Shown here: positions 26,243-34,724 of the stretch, piece after piece
Layout: each line of letters opens with the position of its first letter
How positions within the stretch are numbered: position 1 is the first letter of the stretch
Assembly (NCBI GenBank): GCA_020636135.1
Contig: JACJYK010000001.1
Coordinates: 2,218,501-2,282,500 of the forward strand
Direction of reading: 5' to 3'
DNA length: 64,000 bases
Origin: Lewinellaceae bacterium
GTDB lineage: Bacteria; Bacteroidota; Bacteroidia; Chitinophagales; Saprospiraceae
Made by a program: the position numbers and the translations under genes
Notes under the pieces: model-generated
Told to the model about the DNA's origin: nothing
Database searches by the model: none
What the model saw: only the letters and a program-made list of their open reading frames with translations

Positions 26243-26736
26243 TGAAATTAGATTTATCCGGTTCAGCCTACTTTTTAAGACCGATAACCCCTGACGATCA
26301 GCCTGTATTGCTCGATATCTATGCCTGCACCCGGCAAAGCGAGATGGATTTATTACACGACTGGACCCAGCAACAAAAGCAGGTTTTCATCCGGCAGCAG
26401 TTCGATGCACAGCATACTCACTATCAAAAGCATTATTCCGGAGCCTTGTTTCAGTTGATTCTCCAGGACTCACGACCCATTGGAAGATTGTATTGGATTC
26501 AATATCCGGATGACATTCGTATCATTGATATTGCTTTACTTCCGAACCATCAGGGTAAGGGTATCGGTACCATGTTGTTGTCATCCATACAAAAAATTGC
26601 CGGTGAAGCTAATAAATCCGTTAGTATCCATGTTGAGATCTTCAATCCGGCCTTGAAGCTTTACGAACGATTGGGGTTCAAACGGATTGAAGTTCATGGA
26701 GTATATCATTTTATGGTTTGGAAACCGAATACTTGA
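26242..26736 (+). CDS. GNAT family N-acetyltransferase
   Basis: 164 aa. The acetyl-CoA-binding motif A is clear: IIDIALLPNHQGKGIGTMLL (the Q-x-x-G-x-G pattern in HQGKGIG), followed by the C-terminal beta-strand/turn with FNPALKLYERLGFKRIE, typical of Gcn5-related acetyltransferases. The N-terminal half begins with LRPITPDDQPVLLDIYACTR. It is one-base overlapped with the upstream methyltransferase gene and precedes the DUF6916-like gene by 14 nt. Two possible group-transfer enzymes next to three tail-collar proteins suggest modification of an exported product; that is inference. Substrate unknown. Confidence 0.9.
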   Translation: MKLDLSGSAYFLRPITPDDQPVLLDIYACTRQSEMDLLHDWTQQQKQVFIRQQFDAQHTHYQKHYSGALFQLILQDSRPIGRLYWIQYPDDIRIIDIALLPNHQGKGIGTMLLSSIQKIAGEANKSVSIHVEIFNPALKLYERLGFKRIEVHGVYHFMVWKPNT

Positions 26737-26750
26737 ATCATCAGATTGTT

Positions 26751-27038
26751 ATGGATTACGAATACTTTAATGCGCTGCTGGAGCATGATTTAATAATCGA
26801 GTTTGCGACCGGACATGAACATGCGGCGCGGCTGGTGGAAGTCACCAAACTGCCGGATGTACCCGGGCAGAAAAGAGTTCCATTCAGTCTTCTATTTTTA
26901 ACAGACCTCAGGGACCAATATTTCGAACAGGGGATCTTTACAATAAAAAACGAGGACGAAGATATGTCCATCTTTCTCGTTCCGGTAGGCTTCGATCCGA
27001 AAACCGGTGGAGTCCTTTATCAGGCGATCTTCAATTGA
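26751..27038 (+). CDS. DUF6916-like small protein
   Basis: 95 aa from the ATG at 26751 (an upstream in-frame TTG at 26718 lies inside the GNAT gene and is less likely). The pattern LVEVTKLPDVPGQKRVPFSL, FLTDLRDQYFEQGIFTIKNE, and the ending MSIFLVPVGFD...GVLYQAIFN matches what I remember of the DUF6916 family, small beta-rich proteins commonly encoded beside tail-collar genes. No signal peptide or catalytic motif is seen. It closes the putative operon; no gene follows on this strand for about 150 nt. Function unknown. Confidence 0.8.
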   Translation: MDYEYFNALLEHDLIIEFATGHEHAARLVEVTKLPDVPGQKRVPFSLLFLTDLRDQYFEQGIFTIKNEDEDMSIFLVPVGFDPKTGGVLYQAIFN

Positions 27039-27190
27039 CGCCTGATCCTGATATCGCATCCGAATAAGCGTTTTCCATCCAGAGCGCTGATCCATGGTTT
27101 CATTCTGTACTTCAAGAATCTTTACGACTAAGTGGGGTAAGGTTGGGTTAATCCGTACAGGTTTGCGTAATTTCCCTTCAAATCAGGGCT

Positions 27191-27685
27191 ATGTTGAAAA
27201 GACTCAATCTGGTCAATGAATGGGTTGGGAAATCGGTATCCTGGATCAGCACCATTCTGGTTGTCCTTATTTTTGTGGAGGTCATCCTCAGAAAGCTGTT
27301 CAGTCTGGACAGGATCTGGGTTTCGGAATTGTCGTGGCATTTATTTGCAGCGCTGTTTCTTCTAAGCGCAGGCTTTACCTTACGCGCCGACCAACATGTA
27401 AGGGTTGATGTTTTCTACCAGAAAATGACCGCGAAGCGACAGGCGTGGGTCAATCTTATGGGAAGTCTTTTGTTTCTGGTGCCATGGTGTTTACTCATCA
27501 TTTATACTTCCTATAATTATGGCATGAATTCCTGGCTTATCCATGAAAAATCACCGGATCCCGGAGGATTACCGGCACGTTACATCATAAAATTTACCAT
27601 CACCCTGGGATTTATCCTACTGCTCTACCAGGCGATGATCCTTATTATCGAGTCCATCAATACCATCCGGAGTAAAGAAGAATAA
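27191..27685 (+). CDS. dctQ: TRAP transporter small permease (DctQ)
   Basis: 164 aa integral membrane protein with four predicted transmembrane segments, the usual size for the small TRAP subunit. Family features include FVEVILRKLFSLDRIWVSEL near residue 35, the ADQHVRVDVFYQKM motif, and GMNSWLIHEKSPDPGGLPAR before the last helix. It should form the membrane complex with the following DctM protein and import a carboxylate-type solute using an ion gradient. It lies 2 nt upstream of the large subunit gene, so the two are co-transcribed. Confidence 0.92.
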   Translation: MLKRLNLVNEWVGKSVSWISTILVVLIFVEVILRKLFSLDRIWVSELSWHLFAALFLLSAGFTLRADQHVRVDVFYQKMTAKRQAWVNLMGSLLFLVPWCLLIIYTSYNYGMNSWLIHEKSPDPGGLPARYIIKFTITLGFILLLYQAMILIIESINTIRSKEE

Positions 27686-27687
27686 CC

Positions 27688-28986
27688 ATGGAGATCCTGG
27701 CCCTGATCCTTTTCCTATGCATATTTATTCTGATCCTGATCGGATTTCCGGTAGCATTTACTTTGGGAGGCATATCGGTGCTTTTTGGGTATTTCGCACT
27801 TGGTCCTGAATTCTTTAATTTCCTTCCTTCCCGCATCATGGGTGTCATGGGCAATGTGGTACTGCTTGCCGTTCCCTTGTTCATCTACATGGGAATCATG
27901 CTGGAAAAATCAGGCCTGGCAGAGAATCTCCTTGAGTCCATGGCTATGCTTTTTGGGAAGGTGAAGGGCGGACTCGCGATTTCAGTGGTGATAGTAGGTG
28001 CAATGCTTGCTGCTTCTACGGGCATCGTAGGGGCGACCGTTATCACCATGGGTCTTATCAGTTTGCCGACGATGCTTAAGCGTAATTACAGCATCGAACT
28101 TTCAACTGGGATCATCGCTTCATCCGGTACCCTTGGCCAGATCATCCCACCCTCCGTGGTACTCGTATTACTGGGCAGTGTGATGAATGTATCCGTTGGT
28201 GAGTTGTTTAAAGCTGCCTTACTGCCCGGATTGACTTTAGTGGTATTATATATCCTCTATGTATTGATTTACGCCCGGATTTATCCTCATAAAGCTCCGG
28301 CGATTCCAGCCGAAGAAATTGCTGAATTTAAGCAGGGCAATTATGCCGGAAAGTTGATTAAGGCATTTGTTTTACCCTTCCTCCTTATCCTTGCTGTGCT
28401 GGGTTCCATCTTCGGTGGCTGGGCTACACCAACCGAAGCCGCGGCGGTGGGAGCAATGGGTGCGACCATACTTACGATTGTACAGGGCCGGTTTAATGTA
28501 AAAGTGCTTAAAGAGGTCATGATCGGTACCACCCATCTGACGACGATGGTCTTCATTATATTACTGGGAGCAACCACTTTTGCACTGGTTTTCCGCGGAT
28601 TAGGCGGAGATCGCTATCTGGTAGACCTGATCCAATCCTCTAATCTGGAACCGCACCACTTTCTACTCATCGTCATGATCGTAGTATTCGTGGCGGGATT
28701 TTTCATTGATTTCATAGAGATTGTATTCATCATCGTGCCGGTGGTACTTCCCATCTTTACGGCGATGAAGGTGGATCTGATCTGGATAGGGATATTGTTG
28801 GCCCTTAACCTGCAAACATCCTTTCTGACACCGCCCTTTGGATTCTCGTTGTTCTACTTGAAAGGTGTCGCGCCCCCAAGGGTGACAACGGCTCATCTCT
28901 ATCGTGGTATCGTACCTTTTGTCGTCATCCAGCTCGTCTTTCTGTTGATTGTGGCTTTATTCCCGGATGTTCTGCACTGGTTGTAA
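27688..28986 (+). CDS. dctM: TRAP transporter large permease (DctM)
   Basis: 432 aa with about 12 hydrophobic helices, the normal DctM length. Recognisable segments are FPVAFTLGGISVLFGYFALG at the N-terminus, MLAASTGIVGATVITMG, SSGTLGQIIPPSVVLVLLG and LQTSFLTPPFGFSLFYLKG, which are conserved in TRAP large subunits. It carries the ion-coupled transport step. The TAA stop ends at 28986, directly adjacent to the opposite-strand stop of the solute receptor gene at 28987, so transcripts of the two converge with no spacer. The solute cannot be read from the sequence. Confidence 0.94.
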   Translation: MEILALILFLCIFILILIGFPVAFTLGGISVLFGYFALGPEFFNFLPSRIMGVMGNVVLLAVPLFIYMGIMLEKSGLAENLLESMAMLFGKVKGGLAISVVIVGAMLAASTGIVGATVITMGLISLPTMLKRNYSIELSTGIIASSGTLGQIIPPSVVLVLLGSVMNVSVGELFKAALLPGLTLVVLYILYVLIYARIYPHKAPAIPAEEIAEFKQGNYAGKLIKAFVLPFLLILAVLGSIFGGWATPTEAAAVGAMGATILTIVQGRFNVKVLKEVMIGTTHLTTMVFIILLGATTFALVFRGLGGDRYLVDLIQSSNLEPHHFLLIVMIVVFVAGFFIDFIEIVFIIVPVVLPIFTAMKVDLIWIGILLALNLQTSFLTPPFGFSLFYLKGVAPPRVTTAHLYRGIVPFVVIQLVFLLIVALFPDVLHWL

Positions 28987-30132
28987 TCAGGCGCTGATCA
29001 GATTGTAATAAGCCTTCTCGGTGTAGTTCATCCAGTCGTCCATTCGCTTTTTGTATTGACTGAAGGATTCATAGACTTTGGCACTGAAGGGATCCCTGCT
29101 GATCAGGTCCTGTACGATCTCTTTTGTTGCACTCCTGAGTCCATCCATGACATCCTTGGGCAGGAACCTGACCTCAACCTTGGTTTCATTCTTTATTTTC
29201 TCCATGTAGATGGCATTCTGCTTGTCAAACTCCGCCAGTGACAGCATATTCAGCCGAAGCGCAGCCGCTTCCAGAATGCGTTGGAGGTTATTGGGCAGGG
29301 AATCGTACTTCTGTTTGTTTACGATCAGCTCCAGGGTGGATCCGGGCTCATGCCATCCGGGTGCATAGTAATATTTGGCGATCTCATGGAAGCCCATCAG
29401 GTAATCATGGTAGGGGCCAATCCATTCGGTAGCATCAATTACGCCTCGCTCCAGGCTGGTATATAGATCACCACCCGGCAGGTTGATTGCTGTTCCGCCT
29501 ACCTGGGACAAGACCTTGCCCCCCAAGCCCGGGATTCGCATTTTTAAACCTTTGAAATCCGCCAGGGAGTTTATTTCCCGGTTGAACCATCCGGCCATCT
29601 GAACACCGGTGTTCCCGGCAAGAAAGGGATGCAGGTTAAAACCCGAATACAGTTCACGCCACAACTCCACACCGCCACCGTAAAGCATCCATGAATTCAT
29701 CTCCTGGGCATTCATTCCGAAAGGGATTGTAGAAAACAGCTGAGTTGCTTCAGCTTTCCCGGCCCAGTAATAGGACCCTGCATGACCCAGCTCGGCAGTC
29801 CCGGAACTTACTGCGTCGAATACCTCCAGGGCCGGGATCAATTCTCCGCCGCCATATACGTTGATTTTCAGCTGTCCTTCAGACGCTTCTTCCACAAATT
29901 TGGCCAAAGCATTGCAGCCTTCTCCAAGAACCGGGAAGTTAGGTGGCCAGGTGGTCACCATGTTCCACCGGTAGGTTTTCCGGGTTTGAATGGCAGGGCC
30001 TCCACTGGAATTTTGCGGATCTTTGCAGCCTGCTATCAAGGCGGATGTTCCGGCAACGGCAGCGACCGCTGCCTTTTTAATGAATTTCTGACGGGTAAGC
30101 GAGCCAGGCTTTTCTTGCGGATTATCTTCCAT
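28987..30132 (-). CDS. dctP: TRAP transporter solute receptor lipoprotein (DctP)
   Basis: 381 aa from the ATG at 30132 (a TTG 24 nt upstream is less likely). The N-terminus has TRQKFIKKAAVAAVAG, a Tat-like box in which the second arginine is replaced by Gln, then the lipobox LIAGC, so it is a lipid-anchored periplasmic receptor. The rest resembles TRAP DctP receptors of the Tat-exported TTT type: YRWNMVTTWPPNFPVLGEGC, the signature around GELIPALEVFDAVSSGTAEL, and the ligand-binding arginine region MRIPGLGGKVLSQVGGTAIN. It is placed convergent to the DctQM genes, stop against stop, rather than in their operon. The solute is probably a 2-oxo or hydroxy acid; this is inference from the family. 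Confidence 0.93.
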   Translation of the reverse strand: MEDNPQEKPGSLTRQKFIKKAAVAAVAGTSALIAGCKDPQNSSGGPAIQTRKTYRWNMVTTWPPNFPVLGEGCNALAKFVEEASEGQLKINVYGGGELIPALEVFDAVSSGTAELGHAGSYYWAGKAEATQLFSTIPFGMNAQEMNSWMLYGGGVELWRELYSGFNLHPFLAGNTGVQMAGWFNREINSLADFKGLKMRIPGLGGKVLSQVGGTAINLPGGDLYTSLERGVIDATEWIGPYHDYLMGFHEIAKYYYAPGWHEPGSTLELIVNKQKYDSLPNNLQRILEAAALRLNMLSLAEFDKQNAIYMEKIKNETKVEVRFLPKDVMDGLRSATKEIVQDLISRDPFSAKVYESFSQYKKRMDDWMNYTEKAYYNLISA

Positions 30133-30208
30133 GTTTCTTTCTGTACTTGCACCCAAAATACAAGATATCGGCGTAATAACGCAGTTGCAAACGAATTCAG
30201 CAAAAGGC

Positions 30209-31267
30209 TTATTGACCGGCTATTTGAGTCAGTCGGCCTAGCCTGCCATTTCGGCCTACACACCAGAGTGCATTCGGGGAAGACATGCATACATAATAAC
30301 CGGTGAGTTGTTCAAAAGGCTGCCAGTGTATCCCGTCAGTACTCCAGTCCAGACCGGTACGGCCCGTGGTGAACCAAAGTTGCCACCCTGGATGCCAGGC
30401 GACGCAACTTCGGTAACCTCCCGGACCATCGGATTCCGGAATTAATTCCCAACTGTTGCCACCATCTCTGGTCATACATGCTACACTGTCGTTTCGAGTA
30501 CTGTCCTGAAAGTTGCCGCCCACGGCAATACCCAATTGATCATCACGGAAGGCAACACTGTAGGCGCCTGCAACAGGTCCTGCCTGCAAGGGTAACCGCA
30601 CAGCACTCCATTGACCAGCTTCCAGTTTCAGAAATCTTGGAAACTGTCCGGCCCCGGTCACCACACCTGTCCGGCCTGGTTGGGTGACCACATTGGTGCC
30701 GGAAGCAGCAAATGCACCTTCAGACCCTACCGGTACCGGTAGTTGCGAAGGCGGAACCCTGCTCCAGCTCTGACCTGAATCGACGGTAGTTAAGAGGTAC
30801 AAACTACCTCCGATGGGATCGCCATAGCACCAGCCGGTACGACCATCCAATGCGATATCATCTAAAAATACCCCCGCAGTAACGTCCAGGTAAACGGTGT
30901 CCCAGGATAATCCTCCATTTTTCGTACCCAGGATCAGCCCGGTGTCTCCAACGGCCATTGCTACGGCATTTTGCGAATTCCAGGCATGGATAGCCCGAAA
31001 GTCGCGATGGATATTGCCTGCTGGATTCGCCTTTTTCCAGGTCTGTCCGGCATCCTCGGTGACCAGAATCGTTCCACGGTTTCCAGAAACCCACAAAATA
31101 GAATCATTCACAATGGACATACCACGGAATGATACATCCTCAGGCAAACCGCTCATGAGATCCCAGATCCACCGTTGCCCGTCCTGTCCGGCAGGAACTG
31201 CATGATGACAACTGATCCATACAATTGCGATGACGAACATCCATCCCAGTTTGGGTAACCTGATCAT
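30209..31267 (-). CDS. YCF48/BNR-type beta-propeller lipoprotein
   Basis: 352 aa from the ATG at 31267 (TTG at 31285 is an alternative). The N-terminus MIRLPKLGWMFVIAIVWISC is a lipoprotein signal with Cys at the end. The mature part has repeated motifs of the YCF48 and BNR/Asp-box kind, such as GNRGTILVTEDAGQTWKKA, GDTGLILGTKNGGLSWDTVY and TTVDSGQSWSRVPPS, giving a propeller fold. In Bacteroidota such proteins are usually annotated as oxidoreductase or photosystem-assembly-like but have no demonstrated enzymatic role. The 5' end overlaps the region containing the promoter of the divergent MazG-like gene. Confidence 0.85.
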   Translation of the reverse strand: MIRLPKLGWMFVIAIVWISCHHAVPAGQDGQRWIWDLMSGLPEDVSFRGMSIVNDSILWVSGNRGTILVTEDAGQTWKKANPAGNIHRDFRAIHAWNSQNAVAMAVGDTGLILGTKNGGLSWDTVYLDVTAGVFLDDIALDGRTGWCYGDPIGGSLYLLTTVDSGQSWSRVPPSQLPVPVGSEGAFAASGTNVVTQPGRTGVVTGAGQFPRFLKLEAGQWSAVRLPLQAGPVAGAYSVAFRDDQLGIAVGGNFQDSTRNDSVACMTRDGGNSWELIPESDGPGGYRSCVAWHPGWQLWFTTGRTGLDWSTDGIHWQPFEQLTGYYVCMSSPNALWCVGRNGRLGRLTQIAGQ

Positions 31268-31281
31268 GTCTCTTATATTTG
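31250..31281 (+). promoter_or_regulatory. Bacteroidota-type promoter TTTG-N20-TATATTTG
   Basis: TTTG at 31250-31253 and TATATTTG at 31274-31281, exactly 20 nt apart, match the -33/-7 consensus of the Bacteroidota housekeeping sigma factor. It points at the pyrophosphohydrolase gene at 31309 and partly overlaps the first codons of the opposite-strand lipoprotein gene. Confidence 0.6.
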
Positions 31282-31308
31282 TCAATTAAATATATGAAAT
31301 CCTGATCT

Positions 31309-31803
31309 ATGGAGCGATTTGAAGAACCACAAGCCCTGAATGACGTCCAGGCATTCCATCATACATTTGATCTTCCCGTGTTGGCCGAGCCATCGATTCC
31401 TTCCGTCCAGCGATGTACGTTACGGGTCAATTTATTGGAAGAGGAGTTAAGGGAATTGAAAGAAGCCATCGAAGATAAGGATCTGGTGGCCATTGCCGAT
31501 GCCCTATGTGATCTGCAGTATGTATTGTCGGGTGCCATTCTCGAGTTTGGGCTGGGAGAACCTTTTCATCAGCTTTTTTCCGAGGTTCAGAGATCCAATA
31601 TGAGTAAGCGGTGTTTGACCCTGGAAGAGGCTCACCAAACGCAGGCTCATTACGAGGCAAAGGATGGCACTGAGAGCTTTGTGGTTGCCAAGGATGAAGC
31701 TTTTTTGGTTTATCGCAAGCACGATAAGAAGGTCTTGAAATCGGTGAATTATTCACCGGCCGATCTAGAGTCCATTATTCCGGGTGGTAAGTCCAAACCA
31801 TAA
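31309..31803 (+). CDS. MazG-like nucleotide pyrophosphohydrolase
   Basis: 164 aa. The metal-binding helix pattern of all-alpha NTP pyrophosphatases is visible: LEEELRELKEAIEDKD (EExxxE), then IADALCDLQYVLSGAILEFG (DxxxD). This resembles the phosphoribosyl-ATP pyrophosphohydrolase-like family (PF01503), in which similar proteins hydrolyse (d)NTPs or related nucleotides. The C-terminal third is variable and lysine-rich. It is read from the promoter at 31250-31281, and its last 29 nt overlap the 3' end of the convergent membrane-protein gene. Confidence 0.85.
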   Translation: MERFEEPQALNDVQAFHHTFDLPVLAEPSIPSVQRCTLRVNLLEEELRELKEAIEDKDLVAIADALCDLQYVLSGAILEFGLGEPFHQLFSEVQRSNMSKRCLTLEEAHQTQAHYEAKDGTESFVVAKDEAFLVYRKHDKKVLKSVNYSPADLESIIPGGKSKP

Positions 31804-33310
31804 AACCGGGATTGCGATAAACACGTTGCATTTGTGAGGTGTCCGGCAGATCCACATCCCGGGTAATGATCAATGGTGTAGCTTCTTCGATCGAACCCGC
31901 TATGGCGGTGATATTGCCAGTCATTTGGAAAGTGTCCAGTTGCATCTGGCGCTGATACCAGGGATAGATCTTTTCGGTACCTGCTGGCACAAATTTCCAT
32001 TCCACCCAGGGATCTCTGCTGCTGAGCAAACCCAGCGTGATCCTTTCATTTTCTGGAATACGGTAAGGGATCAGGACAGACCGCTCAGGAGTGTTTTCCG
32101 AGATCCAGTTCGTCAATGCATAGTATTCAGGCCGGTTGACAAATCGTTGGTTGCGGTGAATATTGTTGTTGGTTTGCGCGATGGTAAGGATCAACAGTAA
32201 CACTGGTGTAAGAGCGAGATAATGCAACCATTTGCGTTCCTGCAAATATCGAAAGGCCCAGAAAGCGAACAGAAGTAAAGTAAAAAACTTGAACAATGCA
32301 TCCTGCCGGAAAGGGTAGGACTTCAATAACAGACCACCGGCGTGATCCCGGTAGGTGGCATCTACCCAGGCTACGATGATGAACAGCATAATAAAGAGCC
32401 CCATGACCGTATGGATCTGTTGTAAAAGATTCCATGGCCGGGATCCTTGCCATACCTGGCGTTTTGCCCAGATAAGGATCCACCAGAACAGGGTCCATAA
32501 TACACCGGTCAGGTGGGTATGAATAAAGTAAGGCATCGTCTTGAAAAGTCCCAGGTGATGCGGGAGCCGGTAATACACATAGATCCAGTCTCCACGGATA
32601 CCGTCTTCTTCGGCGGGCACATTGGCAACCACGCTATAGAGGTAGAGTAATAAAGGTGCAATCCCAATGGCATACCAGATGATCATGCGAATGGTTTTAC
32701 GACTTTTACGTTGGAAAAAGGAAACGATCCCAAGGGTAAGCATGAACCACCCGCCCACAAGAAAGTGGAAATAAGTCGCCAGCGTAAGCCACCACGCACT
32801 GGTCCGCCACGAACCTTTTAACCAGCTTAGCAGGCCGGCGAAAAGGCAGGCGTATGCCATGGTCTTGGGTTCAAAGCTGATAAATAACCATTCGGACGCA
32901 AAAAAGCATTGCGTGGTAACCAGGTATATTTCAAAAACAATAAAGGTGATCCAGTTGGGGATACCCAGAAAACGTACCAGATTTCCCAGGATAATGGAAT
33001 AGATCAGAAAATTGAAAAGCCGGAATAATCCTACCTGGGTACTCCAGTCAAAAAAGCGTGCCAGGGTGCCAAATACCAACTGAAATAACATGCGGGATCC
33101 CGGCTCTTCCGAAAATGTGAAGGAACCGGGGATCCATTCCGGATCCATATAGTGCTTTGCATAGGAAAGGTAATGTGCTTCACCGCCGGAAATATCTATT
33201 CCCCATTTGTGCGATACCAGGAGGACAAAAAGGATGAGCCAGATGGGCAGACGTTGCCAGAATGCAAACCATTTTTCAGAAAACGGACTGGCTGTATGGT
33301 GGTTATCCAT
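31775..33310 (-). CDS. Polytopic membrane protein with soluble C-terminal domain
   Basis: 511 aa with about ten hydrophobic helices up to residue 375, then a soluble domain of about 130 residues containing NTPERSVLIPYRIPENERIT and DPWVEWKFVPAGTEKIYPWY. Overall shape resembles bacterial membrane glycosyltransferase-like or DUF6798-type proteins, but I cannot identify catalytic residues of a known family. Its stop lies 29 nt inside the 3' end of the convergent MazG-like gene. Function unknown; membrane location is secure. Confidence 0.8.
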   Translation of the reverse strand: MDNHHTASPFSEKWFAFWQRLPIWLILFVLLVSHKWGIDISGGEAHYLSYAKHYMDPEWIPGSFTFSEEPGSRMLFQLVFGTLARFFDWSTQVGLFRLFNFLIYSIILGNLVRFLGIPNWITFIVFEIYLVTTQCFFASEWLFISFEPKTMAYACLFAGLLSWLKGSWRTSAWWLTLATYFHFLVGGWFMLTLGIVSFFQRKSRKTIRMIIWYAIGIAPLLLYLYSVVANVPAEEDGIRGDWIYVYYRLPHHLGLFKTMPYFIHTHLTGVLWTLFWWILIWAKRQVWQGSRPWNLLQQIHTVMGLFIMLFIIVAWVDATYRDHAGGLLLKSYPFRQDALFKFFTLLLFAFWAFRYLQERKWLHYLALTPVLLLILTIAQTNNNIHRNQRFVNRPEYYALTNWISENTPERSVLIPYRIPENERITLGLLSSRDPWVEWKFVPAGTEKIYPWYQRQMQLDTFQMTGNITAIAGSIEEATPLIITRDVDLPDTSQMQRVYRNPGFMVWTYHPE

Positions 33311-33439
33311 AAGGGATCTCGGTTCAAAAAACGTCGCTGCAAGTTAGGGGAATTTCTTACGAACTTCTTTCCATTTGCTGTACATTTAAAGGGAATTTAG
33401 AAAACCAACCTGATATCTAAATATAAATGGATATCCATA

Positions 33440-33470
33440 GGCAGCATGTAAAACACATGTTGCCTTTTTT
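33440..33470 (+). terminator. Strong intrinsic terminator-like hairpin upstream of the radical SAM gene
   Basis: GGCAGCATGT, loop AAAAC, ACATGTTGCC (10 bp with one G-U pair), followed at once by six T. It lies 60 nt upstream of a rightward gene and about 1.6 kb downstream of the last rightward gene, with no coding region before it, so it may terminate a short leader RNA or act as an attenuator. Confidence 0.65.
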
Positions 33471-33530
33471 GCATATAACTTGTCTGATATCCGGATTAAT
33501 TGTACATTAGTCGGTTAATCAGGCGCGAAT

Positions 33531-34601
33531 ATGACGAATAAATCGACAATGTTGTTTGAGCTGCCGGTGATCCAGAAGGGCAGGGGAGCACAGGTTTTAT
33601 TACCTAATCGGTTTTCTGCTGAGCAGAAGGTCGCGGAATTATCGGTTGATGGTGTCCGGACAAAGTACATCAACATCTATCCAAAGACCATTGTGAATGA
33701 GGTGAGTAGTCCGGACATCCCTTATGACCTCTCACTGAATCCCTATCAGGGATGCGAACATGGCTGTGTCTATTGTTATGCACGTCCAACCCACAATTAT
33801 TGGGGCTACGATGCAGGTATCAGTTTTGAATCCGTTATCCTGGTCAAACGCGACGCACCAGCGCTCTTTAGTCATGCACTTTCCAGACGGTCATGGAAGC
33901 CTAAACCTGTCATGTTCTCGGGAAACACCGATTGTTATCAGCCCATAGAAAAAAAACTGAAGATAACCCGGAAGCTTCTGGAAGTGGCATGGAAATACCG
34001 GCAGCCGGTATCTATTATCACTAAAAACAGCCTGATCCTTCGCGATCTTGATATCCTGCAAGACATGGCTTGCCATCGACTGGTTAAAGTGGCCATATCA
34101 ATCACTGGCGTGGATGAATCCTTGCGCCAGGTGCTGGAACCAAGGACCGCCACCTATCGCAAGCGGTTTGAGACTGTAAAAGAGTTAAGTGGGGCGGGGA
34201 TTCCTGTCAACGTCATCATGGGGCCCGTCATTCCATCCATGAATGATCATGAGCTTTTTGATGTCGCGCGGCATGCAGCAGAAAATGGAGCCTACGACAT
34301 CCGCTTCATCCTTATCCGGCTGAATCAGGAAGTTGAACCGGTATTCAAAGACTGGCTGGAGCGGCATTTTCCGGATCGCTACGATAAAGTAATCAATAAA
34401 ATTGCCTCAATCCACGGCGGCCAGGTAAATGACAGCCGTTTTGGAGTGCGCATTCGGGGTGAAGGTAAATACGCCGATATCATTCATGAACAAATGGCTT
34501 TGGCCCGCAAAAAATATTTTACCAACCATGAAGCAGTTAATTACGATTTTGATCTCTCACTCTATGGAAAATTCAAAGATCCGCAGTTGAGTTTGTTTTG
34601 A
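33531..34601 (+). CDS. PA0069-family radical SAM protein
   Basis: 356 aa. The radical SAM cluster motif CxxxCxxC appears in NPYQGCEHGCVYCYARPTHN (about residues 75-90), flanked by KTIVNEVSSPDIPYDLSLNP, which is distinctive for the PA0069/SPL-like radical SAM family. GNTDCYQPIEKKLKITRKLL and the C-terminal TNHEAVNYDFDLSLYGKF segment support this. The enzyme binds a [4Fe-4S] cluster and cleaves SAM; the substrate is unknown, although the family is distantly related to spore photoproduct lyase. It follows a hairpin-T-run 60 nt upstream. Confidence 0.93.
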   Translation: MTNKSTMLFELPVIQKGRGAQVLLPNRFSAEQKVAELSVDGVRTKYINIYPKTIVNEVSSPDIPYDLSLNPYQGCEHGCVYCYARPTHNYWGYDAGISFESVILVKRDAPALFSHALSRRSWKPKPVMFSGNTDCYQPIEKKLKITRKLLEVAWKYRQPVSIITKNSLILRDLDILQDMACHRLVKVAISITGVDESLRQVLEPRTATYRKRFETVKELSGAGIPVNVIMGPVIPSMNDHELFDVARHAAENGAYDIRFILIRLNQEVEPVFKDWLERHFPDRYDKVINKIASIHGGQVNDSRFGVRIRGEGKYADIIHEQMALARKKYFTNHEAVNYDFDLSLYGKFKDPQLSLF

Positions 34602-34693
34602 AAATGGGGAGACGGACAACCATGGTCAGGGCAGTTAATGGAATTCTCCTGTTCCGGTGGCCTCTGTAAGCCTTCACACCCCGATACATTTAT

Positions 34694-34701
34694 TACCTTT
34701 G
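34694..34701 (+). promoter_or_regulatory. Candidate -7 element TACCTTTG before the aldo-keto reductase
   Basis: Exact TAnnTTTG match 24 nt before the start codon at 34725; no good TTTG box at the usual distance upstream, so support is partial. Confidence 0.4.
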
Positions 34702-34724
34702 GATGAATCGGAAAAATCAACAGC

